Origin: Heterotrichella gracilis
Taxonomy: Eukaryota > Sar > Xanthophyceae > Tribonematales > Xanthonemataceae
Direction: 5' to 3'
Assembly: GCA_032358255.1 (NCBI GenBank)
Contig: JAULBX010026363.1
Span: forward strand, 1-49,378
DNA length: 49,378 nt
Shown here: one piece after another, positions 34,570-46,400 of the stretch
How the letters are laid out: every line of letters begins with the position of its first letter
Position numbering within the stretch: the first letter of the stretch is position 1
Program-made: the position numbers and the translations under genes
Notes under the pieces: generated by a model
The model's input: the letters and a program-made list of their open reading frames with translations, nothing else
The model's database searches: none
Told to the model about the DNA's origin: nothing

Positions 34570-35928
34570 CACCATGCTGGGGAGGGAAGGGGAATGAGGT
34601 TTCTATGGGCTGCTTGTGGGACAGCAGGCCATTGCGGGGGGTTTATTGGTGCCGGGCTGCAGGCGTTGTCTGTAGGGCCAGAATGGGGAAGTGTGGGGTG
34701 TGCGGCCCAAAGGAAGTGTGGGTGCCCAGTACTCCTGCCAGTGGTGGCCACACTGTTCAAAGCCCATTCTAGCGTGGGGACATACAACAGGACCAAATAC
34801 ACAGCGTTAGCCAAGTGGCCAGCTTTACGCATGGGGTTCATGTCATTGTGGCAAGAGTCTTTGAGGCGCACCTGGCCCCTAATTTTGTCCAGCTGGGCAA
34901 TGATATGCTGATGAACGAAGCACAATTGGTGGAAAGCCAGGCATGATCACTTTTGATTACGCTCACCACCTTGCATGCACAATGCAATTTTCTGTGCTTC
35001 CTCTGGCAACAGTGTCTTGGTTGAAATCACCATGGTGCCCAAGAGTCCCGGGGATTGTCACCCATTTGATTCCGGAAACCTGAATGGTAATCGAGATCCT
35101 CAAAGTTGCCGGCACTGGAAAGCAACCACTCAAATGAGGATGGCCAAGTGGACGAGCTGTATCAGCAGCTTTTGCAACAATCCACCCAAAGCCACGCAAC
35201 GATCACTGACGACCTGCTGGCGTGATGTGTGTCTATGTTTCCAGCCAGAGAGTCGCATTACTAAAGAAGCTTCTTTAGTGAGCCAGGGTGCAAATACGCC
35301 ACACAGAGAATAAGTCCTGGGGAACAGGAGATCAATGGGGACGAAGGAGGTCGAAACATGTGGGTTTGCGTTGGCTGATTGTTTTAGTGTGGGTATTGTA
35401 TCAGACTTTCGTGCTGCTACCCTTCGAAGCATACGCATGCATACAGGGTTTTGCACAGCCTGAAAGCTTGCATGCTGGGCCCTGGACAGCTGACTCTTAG
35501 CCACATCGTAGCTTTAACTCTGGTTGTCTGCCGTTGCAACCAGATGCCCTGTCCCCAGCGCTTGCTGTGGCTGACGTGTCGTAGTTGGTCACCTCCTCGC
35601 ATGCCCAACCCCTACTGTTTGCCTGCGTCAGCGCTACCCACCCACCCACCGCTTCACACTCGATACAGTTGACCACCTTGGCGCTGCTCGTGCCTTGTCG
35701 GGTGGTGTCGATGCACGCTGAGGTCGCTGTCAGTTCCCATCTGCCCCTCCTATCTGGGCTTCCACTTGGGTTCCTATCTAGCGCTGAGGTGTTCCTGTGC
35801 GCAGATGGCGTTGCGGGCTGTCGAACAAACCGGGAGGGGGGATGGAGCGAGTCTTTCGGAATAGCGCAGTAGAGCCGACACACTGCACGACGTAGCATAC
35901 AGCAGGCCAAACAGCACAGTAGCACAAG
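34570..35928. other. Intergenic region between F-box and DUF6544-like genes
   Basis: The first part is 3' UTR. From about 34930 the composition becomes AT-richer and a minus-strand frame (35504-35130) stays open for 124 codons without recognisable homology. A perfect 20-bp palindrome sits inside it. The last 200 bases are the probable promoter and 5' UTR of the next gene. Confidence 0.45.
35260..35279. repeat. Perfect 20-bp palindrome
   Basis: The sequence actaaagaagcttctttagt is its own reverse complement. It could be a chance palindrome, a protein-binding site, or part of an unrecognised mobile-element relic. No flanking duplication was seen. Confidence 0.7.
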
Positions 35929-38218
35929 ATGAGGTACGCCAACCAGTGTCGGTATCCAATAGACGCACCGGTGCATTTACAACCCCTGGACAGTGGATAT
36001 GCGTCCATAGCTCGTGTGTGGCCCTTCTGTAGGCGCAGTGGCTGCTGGCGCTTGCACAATACACCCCTGCTTATACACCACACCCCAGCGCGCCAGCAGC
36101 AGAGTGGAGCCCTCACAATGCCCTGCACCACCTTACCTGCTGGAGTGCACATGCACCTACACACGACTGCCTGCTACCCCATCCACTCCCAACCCCCCCA
36201 CCTGCAGGCTGGGCAACCTCAGCCTGAGCCTAAGCCTCACCGAAACCATCCTCCTGCCGCTGCTGGTCCTGTGCTCGCGCACCGGCAGCGCCGTCAACGC
36301 GCACCTGCACGACCTGGCGCAGCGCCTGCTGTCCGCCGTTGGCCCGCGCCTGGGCGACAACCTCACCGCCGCCTTCACATGGCTGGCCTCGGTGGTGGTG
36401 GCGGGGGTGGTGGCGGTGCTGGCGTCCTTCAGCCACCAGGCACTGGGCAGGCAGATAGCGGCGCGCATAGAGGCGGTCATACAGACCACGCACAGGGCGC
36501 ACACGGGGCGCAAGCGGTTTGCCGTGGCTGACGCTGCCCACCTGCCTGCGTGCGTGCAGCGCTACCTGGCCCTGGTGCTCAGGGAGGGGCAGCCAATGAT
36601 AAGGTGCGGGGGGCGCGCAGCAGGTGCTTGCTGCTGGGGTGGGCATAGAGGCGGACATGCTACCTGCCATGCTGTGCCGCATATATACACTACCCTTGTA
36701 TGCCTTGCGCCCACCATTGGTGTTGTTGGGTGGCCACGCACTCGCACCACCTCCACACCTGAACACCTCTTCGTTTCTTCCGGATTAGTACACCCTGCCC
36801 CACCCATCCAGGTTTGCCTGCCTGAAGCAGCGAGGCCTGTTCCGCCCCCGCCTGCACGCCGACCTGGCCCCCGGTGAGGGCTGGCGCACGCTGACCGCCG
36901 AGTCGTACGTCACCCTGGCATCGCCCGGATACGTGTGGGTTGCGCGCATGCAGCTTGCGCCGCTGCTGTGGCTGCGCGGCTGGGACAGCTACCTGCGCGG
37001 CAGGGGGCACGTGCTGTGGAAGATGTGTTCATTATTCACAACCGACGACGACAAGGGTGGGTGTGGGTTGAGGGTGGAATGGGGGGGTTCACTGCCTGTC
37101 ATGGGGGAGTGGTATGAAGGATATACTTGTGGCTGGCGCTGTTCTCACACTTGTTAGGGTTGGGTTTTATCCTGGTAAGGGGCTGTAGGCCTCGACCAGG
37201 ATTGTCAGTGTTTAGGCAAGTATGTCTGCTTGCACCATAACAAACCCCATTTTCATTTAAATATACGATTCAAATACAAGCCTGTTCATGACAAGAAAGC
37301 TCCCCCATACTTCATGAAAATGCTTGCTGGAATCGCCGGCATGCTGGGAGTGCCCAGCCAACGCCATTGGCCTTGCCATGCGGCGTGCAACCAAATTTCA
37401 TGGATTAGCCAAAGATCACCAGGGGCGCGTGCCCTTACCCTGTCTCACCCTGCGCCCACCCTGCAGGCCCCGCCGTTGACCAGTCCGGCCTGCTTCGCTT
37501 CCTTGCCGAGGCCCCCTGCTACCCAACCGCGCTGCTGCCCGGGCCCGGCCTGCGCTGGGAGGCAGGGGGTTGCGATAGCAGCGCCGTATGCCACCTGGCG
37601 GACAAGGGGGTGTGCGTCACAGCGGTGTTCCACTTTGGTGCTGGGGGGGAGATTGTGCGCATGGAGACGCGGGACAGGTACCGGCCGCTGGGCAGGGGGG
37701 CGGAGGGCGCCAAGGAGCGGTGGGCGGTGCGGTACGGGTAAGTAAACAGGGGGAGGGTTGCAATGTACAATGTGGCTCAGTTTGGCACATGCTGCTGTCT
37801 TGGTTGGTGGTTTCGTGGGACAGCACCCCTCTGTTCGTTCGGTCTGGTGGCGCATGTGTACTGCTCATCATCATTCTATCATTCTGTTGCGCCAGGTCAG
37901 GCATTACATACCCTGTCTTGTGACAGGCAGGCGGTGTGTACTGTTGCTGGTGATAGGTTGTGCGCTGCATGACCTCCATTTGCTCAACAGGTGCCACCCC
38001 ACCCCGCTGCCATGTGACCCACTGCTTCCCTTGCTGCGCCCCGCAGGCAGTACCAGGAGATGGCTGGCATTCGAGTGCCCACCTGCCTGGACTTTGATTG
38101 GCTGGTGGGTGACGACTCCCTCCCCTACGCACGCTTCCAAGTCACCCACCTGGACTGGTGGGACAACCTGGAGGGCTTCAGGCAGCGCACGCAGGCAGGG
38201 GAGGAGGAGCAGGAGTGA
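35929..38218 (+). CDS. Membrane-anchored protein of the DUF6544-like family
   Basis: Exons 35929-35933, 36208-36603, 36812-37056, 37467-37737 and 38047-38218 give 362 residues. The first coding exon is only ATGAG: splicing to 36208 gives MRLGNLSLSLSL in phase 2, and no other in-frame ATG exists. Two hydrophobic segments follow (LTETILLPLLVL and FTWLASVVVAGVVAVLASF). The soluble part has the order LPACVQRYLALVL, RFACLKQRGLFR, WRTLTAESYVTLASPGYVWVA, GWDSYLRGRGHVLWKM, SGLLRFLAEAPCYPTALLPG, VTAVFHFGAGGEIVRMETRD, and a final WLVGDDSLPYARFQVTHLDW. This layout resembles the DUF6544 (DUF6920-like) family of bacteria and algae, whose function is unknown. No catalytic motif is evident. A barrel-like lipid- or ligand-binding role is only a guess. 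Confidence 0.75.
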
Positions 38219-40414
38219 GGGGGAGGGGAGGGGAGGGGCAGCGCCAGGCAAAGTACGGTCCCAGGGACTGGCCCGCACGGTACAGTGGTTGGGGGTCGGG
38301 CCAGGCGGGCGGGTGCTGTGCAGGCGCCTTCAATTGTCGCACAAGGAGGATGTGGCAGTGGGTGGGTGCCCGAGGGCTCCTTGGGCAGCTCTGGGCAAAA
38401 GTTTTGGGGGTTCTGCCAAATCAGTTCTGCACCATTTTCGCGATTTAGTGGTGTCCCAGCACCAGCTCGAGATGTCGGAGCAGCAGTACGTCCAGCGTGA
38501 GCACGGCACACGGTGGTGGGAGTGGCATGCGGAGCATATTGGCTGCTCCATTGTGTGGCTTGCACACTCCAGCCATCATGGAGTACTAACATCTCAGGCT
38601 TTTGCATCAGTTTCAGCTAGTCATGTCCAGCTATTGTCAGAGTGCATGCTTTCAAAGATTAATGTCCAGCTGGTGGCTGGTGTACTGGGGAACACCATTG
38701 TCAATGATGAGCTTCAACTCAACAATTTTTTGCAGTTTCCTATTATTCAAGCAAATGGTACAACTAGCAAAGTTTCTGAATTTCCCGTAGAGAATGCTGC
38801 TGGGCACATGGACCTACAGGCTGTGGATCGCCACACGCCACACGTGACCATGTGCCTGCATTTGAATTGCCTCACAGCGGGTGTCAGTTCCTACTGAGTA
38901 GGCAGCAGAGCGCGCGTCAGCCCGGCTTCCGTGTGTGCCAGACTGTCCAGCTGGACTCTGTCCAGACTGCGTCCAGCTGACTCAGACTCGGACTGCTGCT
39001 AGAGTAGACTACGTGCCACTAAGTTCCCATTGGTTTGCCTGCCTGCATGACATGGATTTTTCAAAGGCTACTTAGTATGTCTACGAGCAGTATAGTATAC
39101 TATGGTTGAACTCAGATGCATGCGCGCGTGGATTACAAACCTAAATAGTGCTTTATCTGATTCCGCCTGGCAGGCGCAACCTAATCTTAGCCTATGATTA
39201 GGTTGCGCCTGCCAGGCGGATAAAGCACTACGTAGATCACAACGTTGCAACGTTGAATCATTCTGGCATTGAATGCAATCATGATTTAATGTGGCACATT
39301 CAATAACTGTTACATTTGCAGAGTGGCATATGCTGGCCCACTGGGCACTGCCAGGTACCACGGTAATCCCTATAGGATTACCAGTGGTATTAAGACTGGT
39401 GCAGTGCATAATGCGGCGCAGGCTGTAATTGAAAGTGAGCATCTCACAGGCTGCTGATTCAATACCAAAAAGAGCGGATCTCGGATCCGATGTGACAATG
39501 TCATGCCTAATGTCAGTAGGCACTACAGGAACGTTTCTGCGCCAGGAACAAGATTGCGTGGCATTCGCCATATCATTGATCATCATGGCAGGATACTTGA
39601 ATCCGAGTCGGACACTGTCGGCCTGACTCAGACTCTGAGGCTGATTTAGATCATCTGCATTATGCTAATTATGATAACTTATCATAATAGTATTATGCAG
39701 ACTGCACTGCACTCAGAGTGCAATAACGGTAGAGATACAATGGTAGAGCCCACCGTGGCACACAATGTCTGACACGACTCATTAGGCCCAGTTCGGAACT
39801 AAAGTTCCCGAGAAACCCTAGCTAGCCTGTCATTTGGGTGCTATTAGCTATACCTTAGTAAGTGGCAGGCTAAAGGCCTGGTACCGGTCTGGCTTGGATA
39901 AAAGTGTATAGATAAAACATAATAAGAAAGAATTTGATCTCAAAAGCTTCAAAATCTGCCAGATGGTATGCGGTATACAATATTGCTGAATAATACGCGT
40001 TATGCTGGACTGGTCAATTTCATATCACTGTCACAGTGCAGCAACACTTGCCTGTGTGGGCAGACAGTTGTAAACCAGTCTGCATAAAGCCGCTGACCAT
40101 TACTTTGGTTCTGCCTACAGGTAGCCAAATGGTGTACAAGCTTGAAAGGCGTGACATCTACACTGTATACAATGTAGATACACACCGGTTCAGCAACAAC
40201 AAAACGCCAAAGCAGTAAGATCATCTGCAGTGACACAACAACAACACATGTGACACACCGTGTCAAACTTTGCACCCTGGTGGCCGTGGCCCCTTCTGGC
40301 CCACTGGCAGATACTCCCCCAGCACCCCCCTTCCCCTGGCGCCAGGCTTGGTGATCGCGCCAAATCAGGTTCAGAGAACCAGCTCCACCACACCCATGGC
40401 TCACCCCCTACCCG
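38219..40414. other. Convergent intergenic region containing a long hairpin
   Basis: This lies between the 3' ends of the DUF6544-like gene (+) and the receptor kinase gene (-). The first several hundred bases read as a GC-rich 3' UTR. From about 38600 the sequence is AT-rich and repeat-like, with the inverted repeat listed separately. No gene was recognised. Confidence 0.5.
39146..39230. repeat. Long near-perfect inverted repeat (foldback hairpin)
   Basis: The left arm 39146-39186 and right arm 39196-39230 are reverse complements over 35 positions with no mismatch, except that the left arm carries a 6-base insertion (tgattc). The loop is 9 bases. The arms begin tagtgctttatc and contain cgcctggcaggcgcaacc, itself partly palindromic. 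Transcribed, it would form a stable stem of the length and shape of an algal small-RNA precursor. It could equally be a small foldback element. I see no convincing target-site duplication. Confidence 0.85.
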
Positions 40415-43400
40415 CTATTGTAAGGATGCAGGACCCTCTGGATGTGTGGTCTCCAGGCCCTCAGCCTCTTCGCTGGTGGGTAGTGATGGCCCATCGCCAC
40501 TCCCTGCCCCCTCCCCCCACAGCGCCCAGTGCAGTAAACTGGGAGGTTGGCTCCGGTAGGCCTGATCTGGCCCCTCAACCCGCTGCTGCATCCTTACAGA
40601 TCCGCTCTCCAGCGGAGTGTCTCCCTCGCTGCCGCTGCCGCTGCCAGTGCTGCTATGTGCACCAGCCAGCGGCCACAGTGATGCTGTCCCGCTCACTCCC
40701 GCCTCCCCACCTGGCACCCCTGTTGCTTGCGCGTCCTGCAGCCCCCGCATGCCGCCCTGCATGAAGGCCTGCATCAGGCCGGGCGATACCCCGCTGGTGG
40801 GGGCCTCTTGGGCAGAGGATGAGGACGGGGAGTCGGTGGCGCACTCTGGCGTGGGTGGCCGCAACAGAACCCCCTCGCCCGCCGCTGCACTGCCAGCGGC
40901 CCCTGCCACTGGCCCCTGGCTGTGCAGCCCACCCGCGGGGAGCGACACCCCCAGCCGCAGCGCCATGTCAGCATCCACACGCCGCCCCCCTGCTCCTAAA
41001 CTGGTGTCCGCAGGAGCGCTGCTGGCCCCACTCCCGCATGCCGCATGCAGGCGCCGGATTACCTCCGCCATGTCTGGCCGCTGCTCCGGGCAGGCTGCTG
41101 TGCACGCAGTCATGAGGTCCTGCACAGCTGCGGGGCACTCCTCGGGTACCCTGCGCACACACATGGGCACCAAGTCAGACCCTGCACAGATGTGTACAGG
41201 CAGCATGTGTCCATGGCACACCTCAGCACACATGTGTACAAGCAACAGATTGGGTTCTGAGGGGGGCGCTGGACCTTCGAGCATGTGCATGTGCCTATGA
41301 CATTGGGGGCACTGGATGTGAGCAGATACTACGTGGCATTCCTGGTGCATGTAGCGTACCTACTCCTGGAGCGACATGCCATGCGTGGCATGCAGGAGGC
41401 GAGTGTTGCTGCTAGGCGCACAAGCTGTACCTCTGCACAGGCATGGAGCACACATTGTGACATGGAGGCGTACATGCACCAACACCCCACTCCTCCCCAC
41501 CCACCTTGCCCGCCTCAGCATGCCCCTCCTGGGCCTCTCCCCTGTCACCACCTCCCACAGCACCACCCCATAGCTGAACACATCCGCGCGCGTGGTCACC
41601 CCATCAGCCACAACCACCTCGGGTGCCATCCACGCCCAGGTGCCGGACAGCGCCTTGGCCCCCGCGGTGGTGTGGTTCTGCAGCATGTGCGCAAGGCCCA
41701 CGTCGCCAACCTGGGGAGGGGGCAGGGGGAGGGGGGGAGGAGGGCGAGATCACAGGGAGAAGAGAGGGGGGCCTGAGGAGCAGCGATTGGCCAGGTGTGC
41801 AGCTGGGTGCGTGGAGAGGGGTTTTGGGGGACAGCCGCTGGATAGCCACGCACGATGGCCCAGCAAGGGGTTGGCCAGTATACCTGCCCTGCTGAGTTTT
41901 GCAGCCCTTTGGCCATTCACCCAGTCACCAGCATGACCAAATTCCCACCCTCCCACACCCACCTTTGCCACCCCCTGCCTCCCCAGTAGTATGTTGGCGC
42001 TCTTCACGTCCAGGTGCACCACCCTGCGCTGGTGCAGGTAGGCCAGCCCCAGGGCGACGTCAAGCGCGATGCGCCAGCCCCTGCACCACACAGCCACGGT
42101 GAGGAACTGCATGCCCGCCTATGCGCATACACTGTGCATGACCACATGTGCAAGCACCCCGCAGGGCGCACGTGCACCGCCTCTCCTCACGCGATTGTGT
42201 GCAAGTATGCGTGTGTGCAGGCACCGCACCGAGGCTGCATGTGGTAGTGTGGCCATGTGCCTGGCTGTGCCCGCCACCTTGAGGGCATGCATGTGCACGT
42301 ATGCACGGCCCACCACCCACATACAGCCACCCACACCAGGGGCTGGTCCTACTGCCACCTTCACCCTCACCACCACCACCCACCTGTTGTACCACCCCAG
42401 CTCCTGCACCCCCCATGTGCCGATGGCGCTGTGCAGGTCGCCCCCCTCCATCAGCTCCATCACGATCAGTGTGCGCCCGGGCGTCAGGCTGGCACCCAGG
42501 AACTGCACGATGTGTGGCGAGCGGCAGCGCTGCAGCAGGGCCACCTCGCGCGACACAGCCGCCCTCTCCCCCCTTGTCATGACCAGGGGATCAAGCACCT
42601 TGACGGCAACGGGGAGGGAACCGTCCAGCAGCGCGTGGTACACCTGGGGAAAGGGGACGAGCATACTTGCACGATGGCAGTAATGAAAAGAATATTAACA
42701 CAGTTAAATAATAAAACAAAAATATTGATAAAAGTTTGTTTATTATTAAAATTAATAAAAATCAAATCATTAAATAACAAATATTATACAATTCTAAGTT
42801 CAAACATCATGGCTTCCACGTTGCAATACATTCTGCCTAATGACAATACTTTCCACACTCTTCCATTCTTGAGTGTTCAGTTACTGATTTCTACAATATA
42901 ACACGATGGCGTCACATGCACCACACTAGCGGTAGCCGCCGCCCCAACCAAGCATGGCAGGGGCTGCCGCCCAGGCGGGTGGCCAAGTGGCTATGGTGGT
43001 GGTGGTGGCTGTGGTTTGGTGCAGACTGTGGCTGGGCAGGAGGCAGATGCAGGCGGGGCACAGTAGCACATAAACCAAGGTCAACCCGTGCAGCATCCAC
43101 AGTACGTACTTTGTTGCATCCCCCCACCCATACCCCGTCACCAGCCCCGGCCAACCACAGGGTGACAAGTACATCACCCCCACCAACCACCCACTCCGGT
43201 CCCCACCCACCTTGCCGTAGTTCCCCTTGCCCAGCAGCCGCTCCTGCCCGTCCGACCCGCGTGATATCACCACCTGCTCAGGCGCCACGTGCCACTCAAA
43301 CCCTCTGAAGTCAAACAGCTGGGGGTCAGGCGCTTCGCCCAAGCCAGGCAGCCCCGCTGGGTGGTGCCACCAGTGATCAACGTGCGCGGGGCGGCGCAGC

Positions 43401-46400
43401 GTGGGGAGGCACAGGCGGGGCCAGCGGGGGAGGAAGCGCCCCAACCTGGGAGGTGGGGGAGGTGGGGGTTAGCGGTGCGTTCATGTCCATGTGCTACCTG
43501 CCCACCCACCCATGTGCACCTCCATGCGACCCATGTGACCCATGGTCCCGGTGCATCCAAGGGGGGCGTGGCGCTCTGTGGCCCCCTTCTATTGTGAATG
43601 GATGAGGTGATGCCGCAGCTCCCTCTCCTCACGTTTCATGGCACACCTGCTTCCACACAGGCAAGCGGCTGGCCCGCACCCCACCTCATGCACACACCTG
43701 TGACTAGGCACAACAAACTGATCGCAGCAGACATTAGCTACCCATCGCTTGCCCCCCACTCACACCCTGCCACATGCCCCCCACCCACCTGCCCGTGCGC
43801 GCTGCAGCGCAGCCCAGCGGCGACCACCCCCACAGCGCCTCTGCCAGCATGTCCACTTCAGTCCCCACCACCACCACCAGGCTGAACGCAGCCCCTGCCA
43901 GCGCCAGCAGCCACATGCAGTGCGCCAGGCCAGCGCCTCGCCACCGCGTGATGGCGGGGGGTGGGCGGCGCACCTCACGCACTGCAGAAGGGGGGGGTGT
44001 CAGATGACGCCAGCCATGTGATCTCCCTGCACTAGCCGGGAGACAAACAGCTGCGCCACATTCGATGATCTTAGGGCAGCATACAGATGCAGCATTGCAC
44101 AGTGCACCCCTTCCCCCCTCCTCTGGCCCCTCCTCTGGCCCTCACCTTGGTTCAGGCTGCCCTTGATGGAGTAGCGCACAGTGCGTGCACCTCGCCACCG
44201 CTGCTCGTCGCCCACCGACACCTGGCACACTCCAGCCGCATCATCGCACACTGCTGACTCGCCAAACTCCACCACATACAGCTCCTCACCCCCACCGCCA
44301 ACCGCCTCCTCCCAGGCCCCCCCCATGAACTCCAGGCGGGTGCGGTTGGTGGCTGCGCGGCATGAGGGTATGTGTGTGCAGGTGCAGCGCAGGGACGCAC
44401 TGTGTGCACCCCATAGAAGCGCGGCGTGGGCGTCCTGCACAAGAGGGGGTGGGGGAGGTTATGGGGGTGAATGGATGCAAGAAGTCACCTACCCCAGGGC
44501 CGGTGGGTGGTCGTGTTGCATGTGAGTGGGTGGGTGTGCACGGTCAAGGGGTGCAGGCATGTGGGCCAGGCCAAGGGAATGCAGGCATGGCAGGGATAGC
44601 ATGTATAGGAGAAGAGCAGGCACCAGATGCGGTTTGTTCTGCCATCCTTCCGTGCAATGTGTATGGTGTAGGCCTGCCTGTGCATGTGCAGCAGCCACAT
44701 CCCTAAGCCGGTACCCCCCTTTCCCCCTTGTTCATTCACGTACCGCCGCCCCCTTGATATCTATGAATACATCCACAGGCGGCATGCTCCCCTGCCACAT
44801 GCTGTCCCAGGCCGGCAGGCACACGCGGCGCAGCCCCGGCCCCACCCCGTCGCCCTCCCCCCGGCTGTGCGCATCGTGCCCACACAGCGTGAAGCTGCAT
44901 CGCACCCAGGGGCTGCGCGTTATGTTTGACAGCAGCATCTCGGTGGTGCGCGCACGGAAGCGGGGCACGCGCGCAGCCTGGGTGGTGTTGTGCAGGTCAA
45001 AGTTGATCCCCGGGACCGCGCCCAGCGTGTAGCTGCCGTTGCGGAACTCCGGCAGCACTATTTGGCTGGTGTAGCTGAGCGTGTTGCTGACCAGGTTGTC
45101 GGGGTTGTCCTGGGGGGAGAGAAGGGGAAGGGGGGGGGCGTGGGCACAGTGCGTGGGGCGGAGGGGATACACCACCTGGCATCATGGAGGGCCAGCACAC
45201 TGTCCCCCTGATTCCGAAGTGGGCAAAGGAGCACCACAGCAGAGGCCAGCCATCCATGCGCCACACCGGCAAGCATTCCCCACAGCAACTGCAGCAAAGT
45301 CCCTTCCCCCTTTCCTGCCCACTCACCACCACAAACACGCTCATCTCCTTCAGCACGTTGAGGCACGCAGCCTCGTCAGGCCCGCAGGACAGGGTGCTCA
45401 GGGAGCCCACCAGCGTGTCGCGCGCGCGGGCGTTGCCGCTGTAGTTGTAGCGCAGCAGCGCCGGCCCCCGCCCTGCCCTGAACCCCGCGTGGAACTGCAG
45501 CTCCACCTTGTCGCGCACAGTGTGGCTGATGCACAACCACTCCCCATCAGGGTCTGCGGTAGGGGTGGGTGGGTGGGTGGGTGGGGCCAAAGCAAGGGCC
45601 ACAATGTTGGCTCATAGTACGGCAGGGCGACATGTGTTGGGTTCAGGGTGCCCTTTGAGCAAGTGGGAGGTGGTAGGTGCCCCACTAGGCACCAGCAGCG
45701 GCCAGGGTGTGTAGCGTCACAGCTGACTGCACTTGACCTCAAATGCGCCCCCGAGTACAGGGCGCAGGGAGGGGCACAGGTCATGATACTATTTGGCGTC
45801 ATGGACTATGTGAGCAGCACATGCACAGCGCCCAACAGTAGTTGGCAGTGGCTTGTGTGCGTGCAGGTGTCGGCATACGTGTGTGCAGTATGTTGTGCTA
45901 CCATGACTGTTGTGGGTGTGTTTGCTCTCACCTGGGCAGTGGTCCCAGTCCGCACCCGCAGTGCGCGCCCCCAGTGGGCAGCTGCCCGCCTGTATTGGGC
46001 ACCAGCGCCTTGGCCCCCGCTCCGCTGTGTAGGCGCAGGCTGACCCAGCCACCTGCAGCCACTGGCTGCTGTGCGAGTCATACACGCTATACCCCAGCTG
46101 GCACGCGCAACCCGCGCTGCTCACGGCAGGGCGGATGTCTGCAGGGGCAGGCGGGAGGAGGTCAGTGCGCTATGTATCCATGCTGCTTGGCGGCCGCAGC
46201 TGGGGTGGTTCTCGCACACATCCCTTGCGTGAGCAGCCCCCCCCCTCCTCCTCACACACACCCTATGCGTGTGCAGCCCCCCCATCCTCCACCCTGCGGA
46301 GTGCGTGGTGGGTGCGCGTGGCAGCTTGTCTCACCTGGCAGGCAGTAGTCAAAGTGGAAGCCCTTGGAGTGGTGCAGCGGTGGGAAGTAGTCGCAGCTTG

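Noticed and set aside
40617..41300. 227-codon open frame on the plus strand
   Set aside because: Antisense to the last exon of the receptor kinase gene, where kinase subdomain XI is clearly encoded on the other strand.
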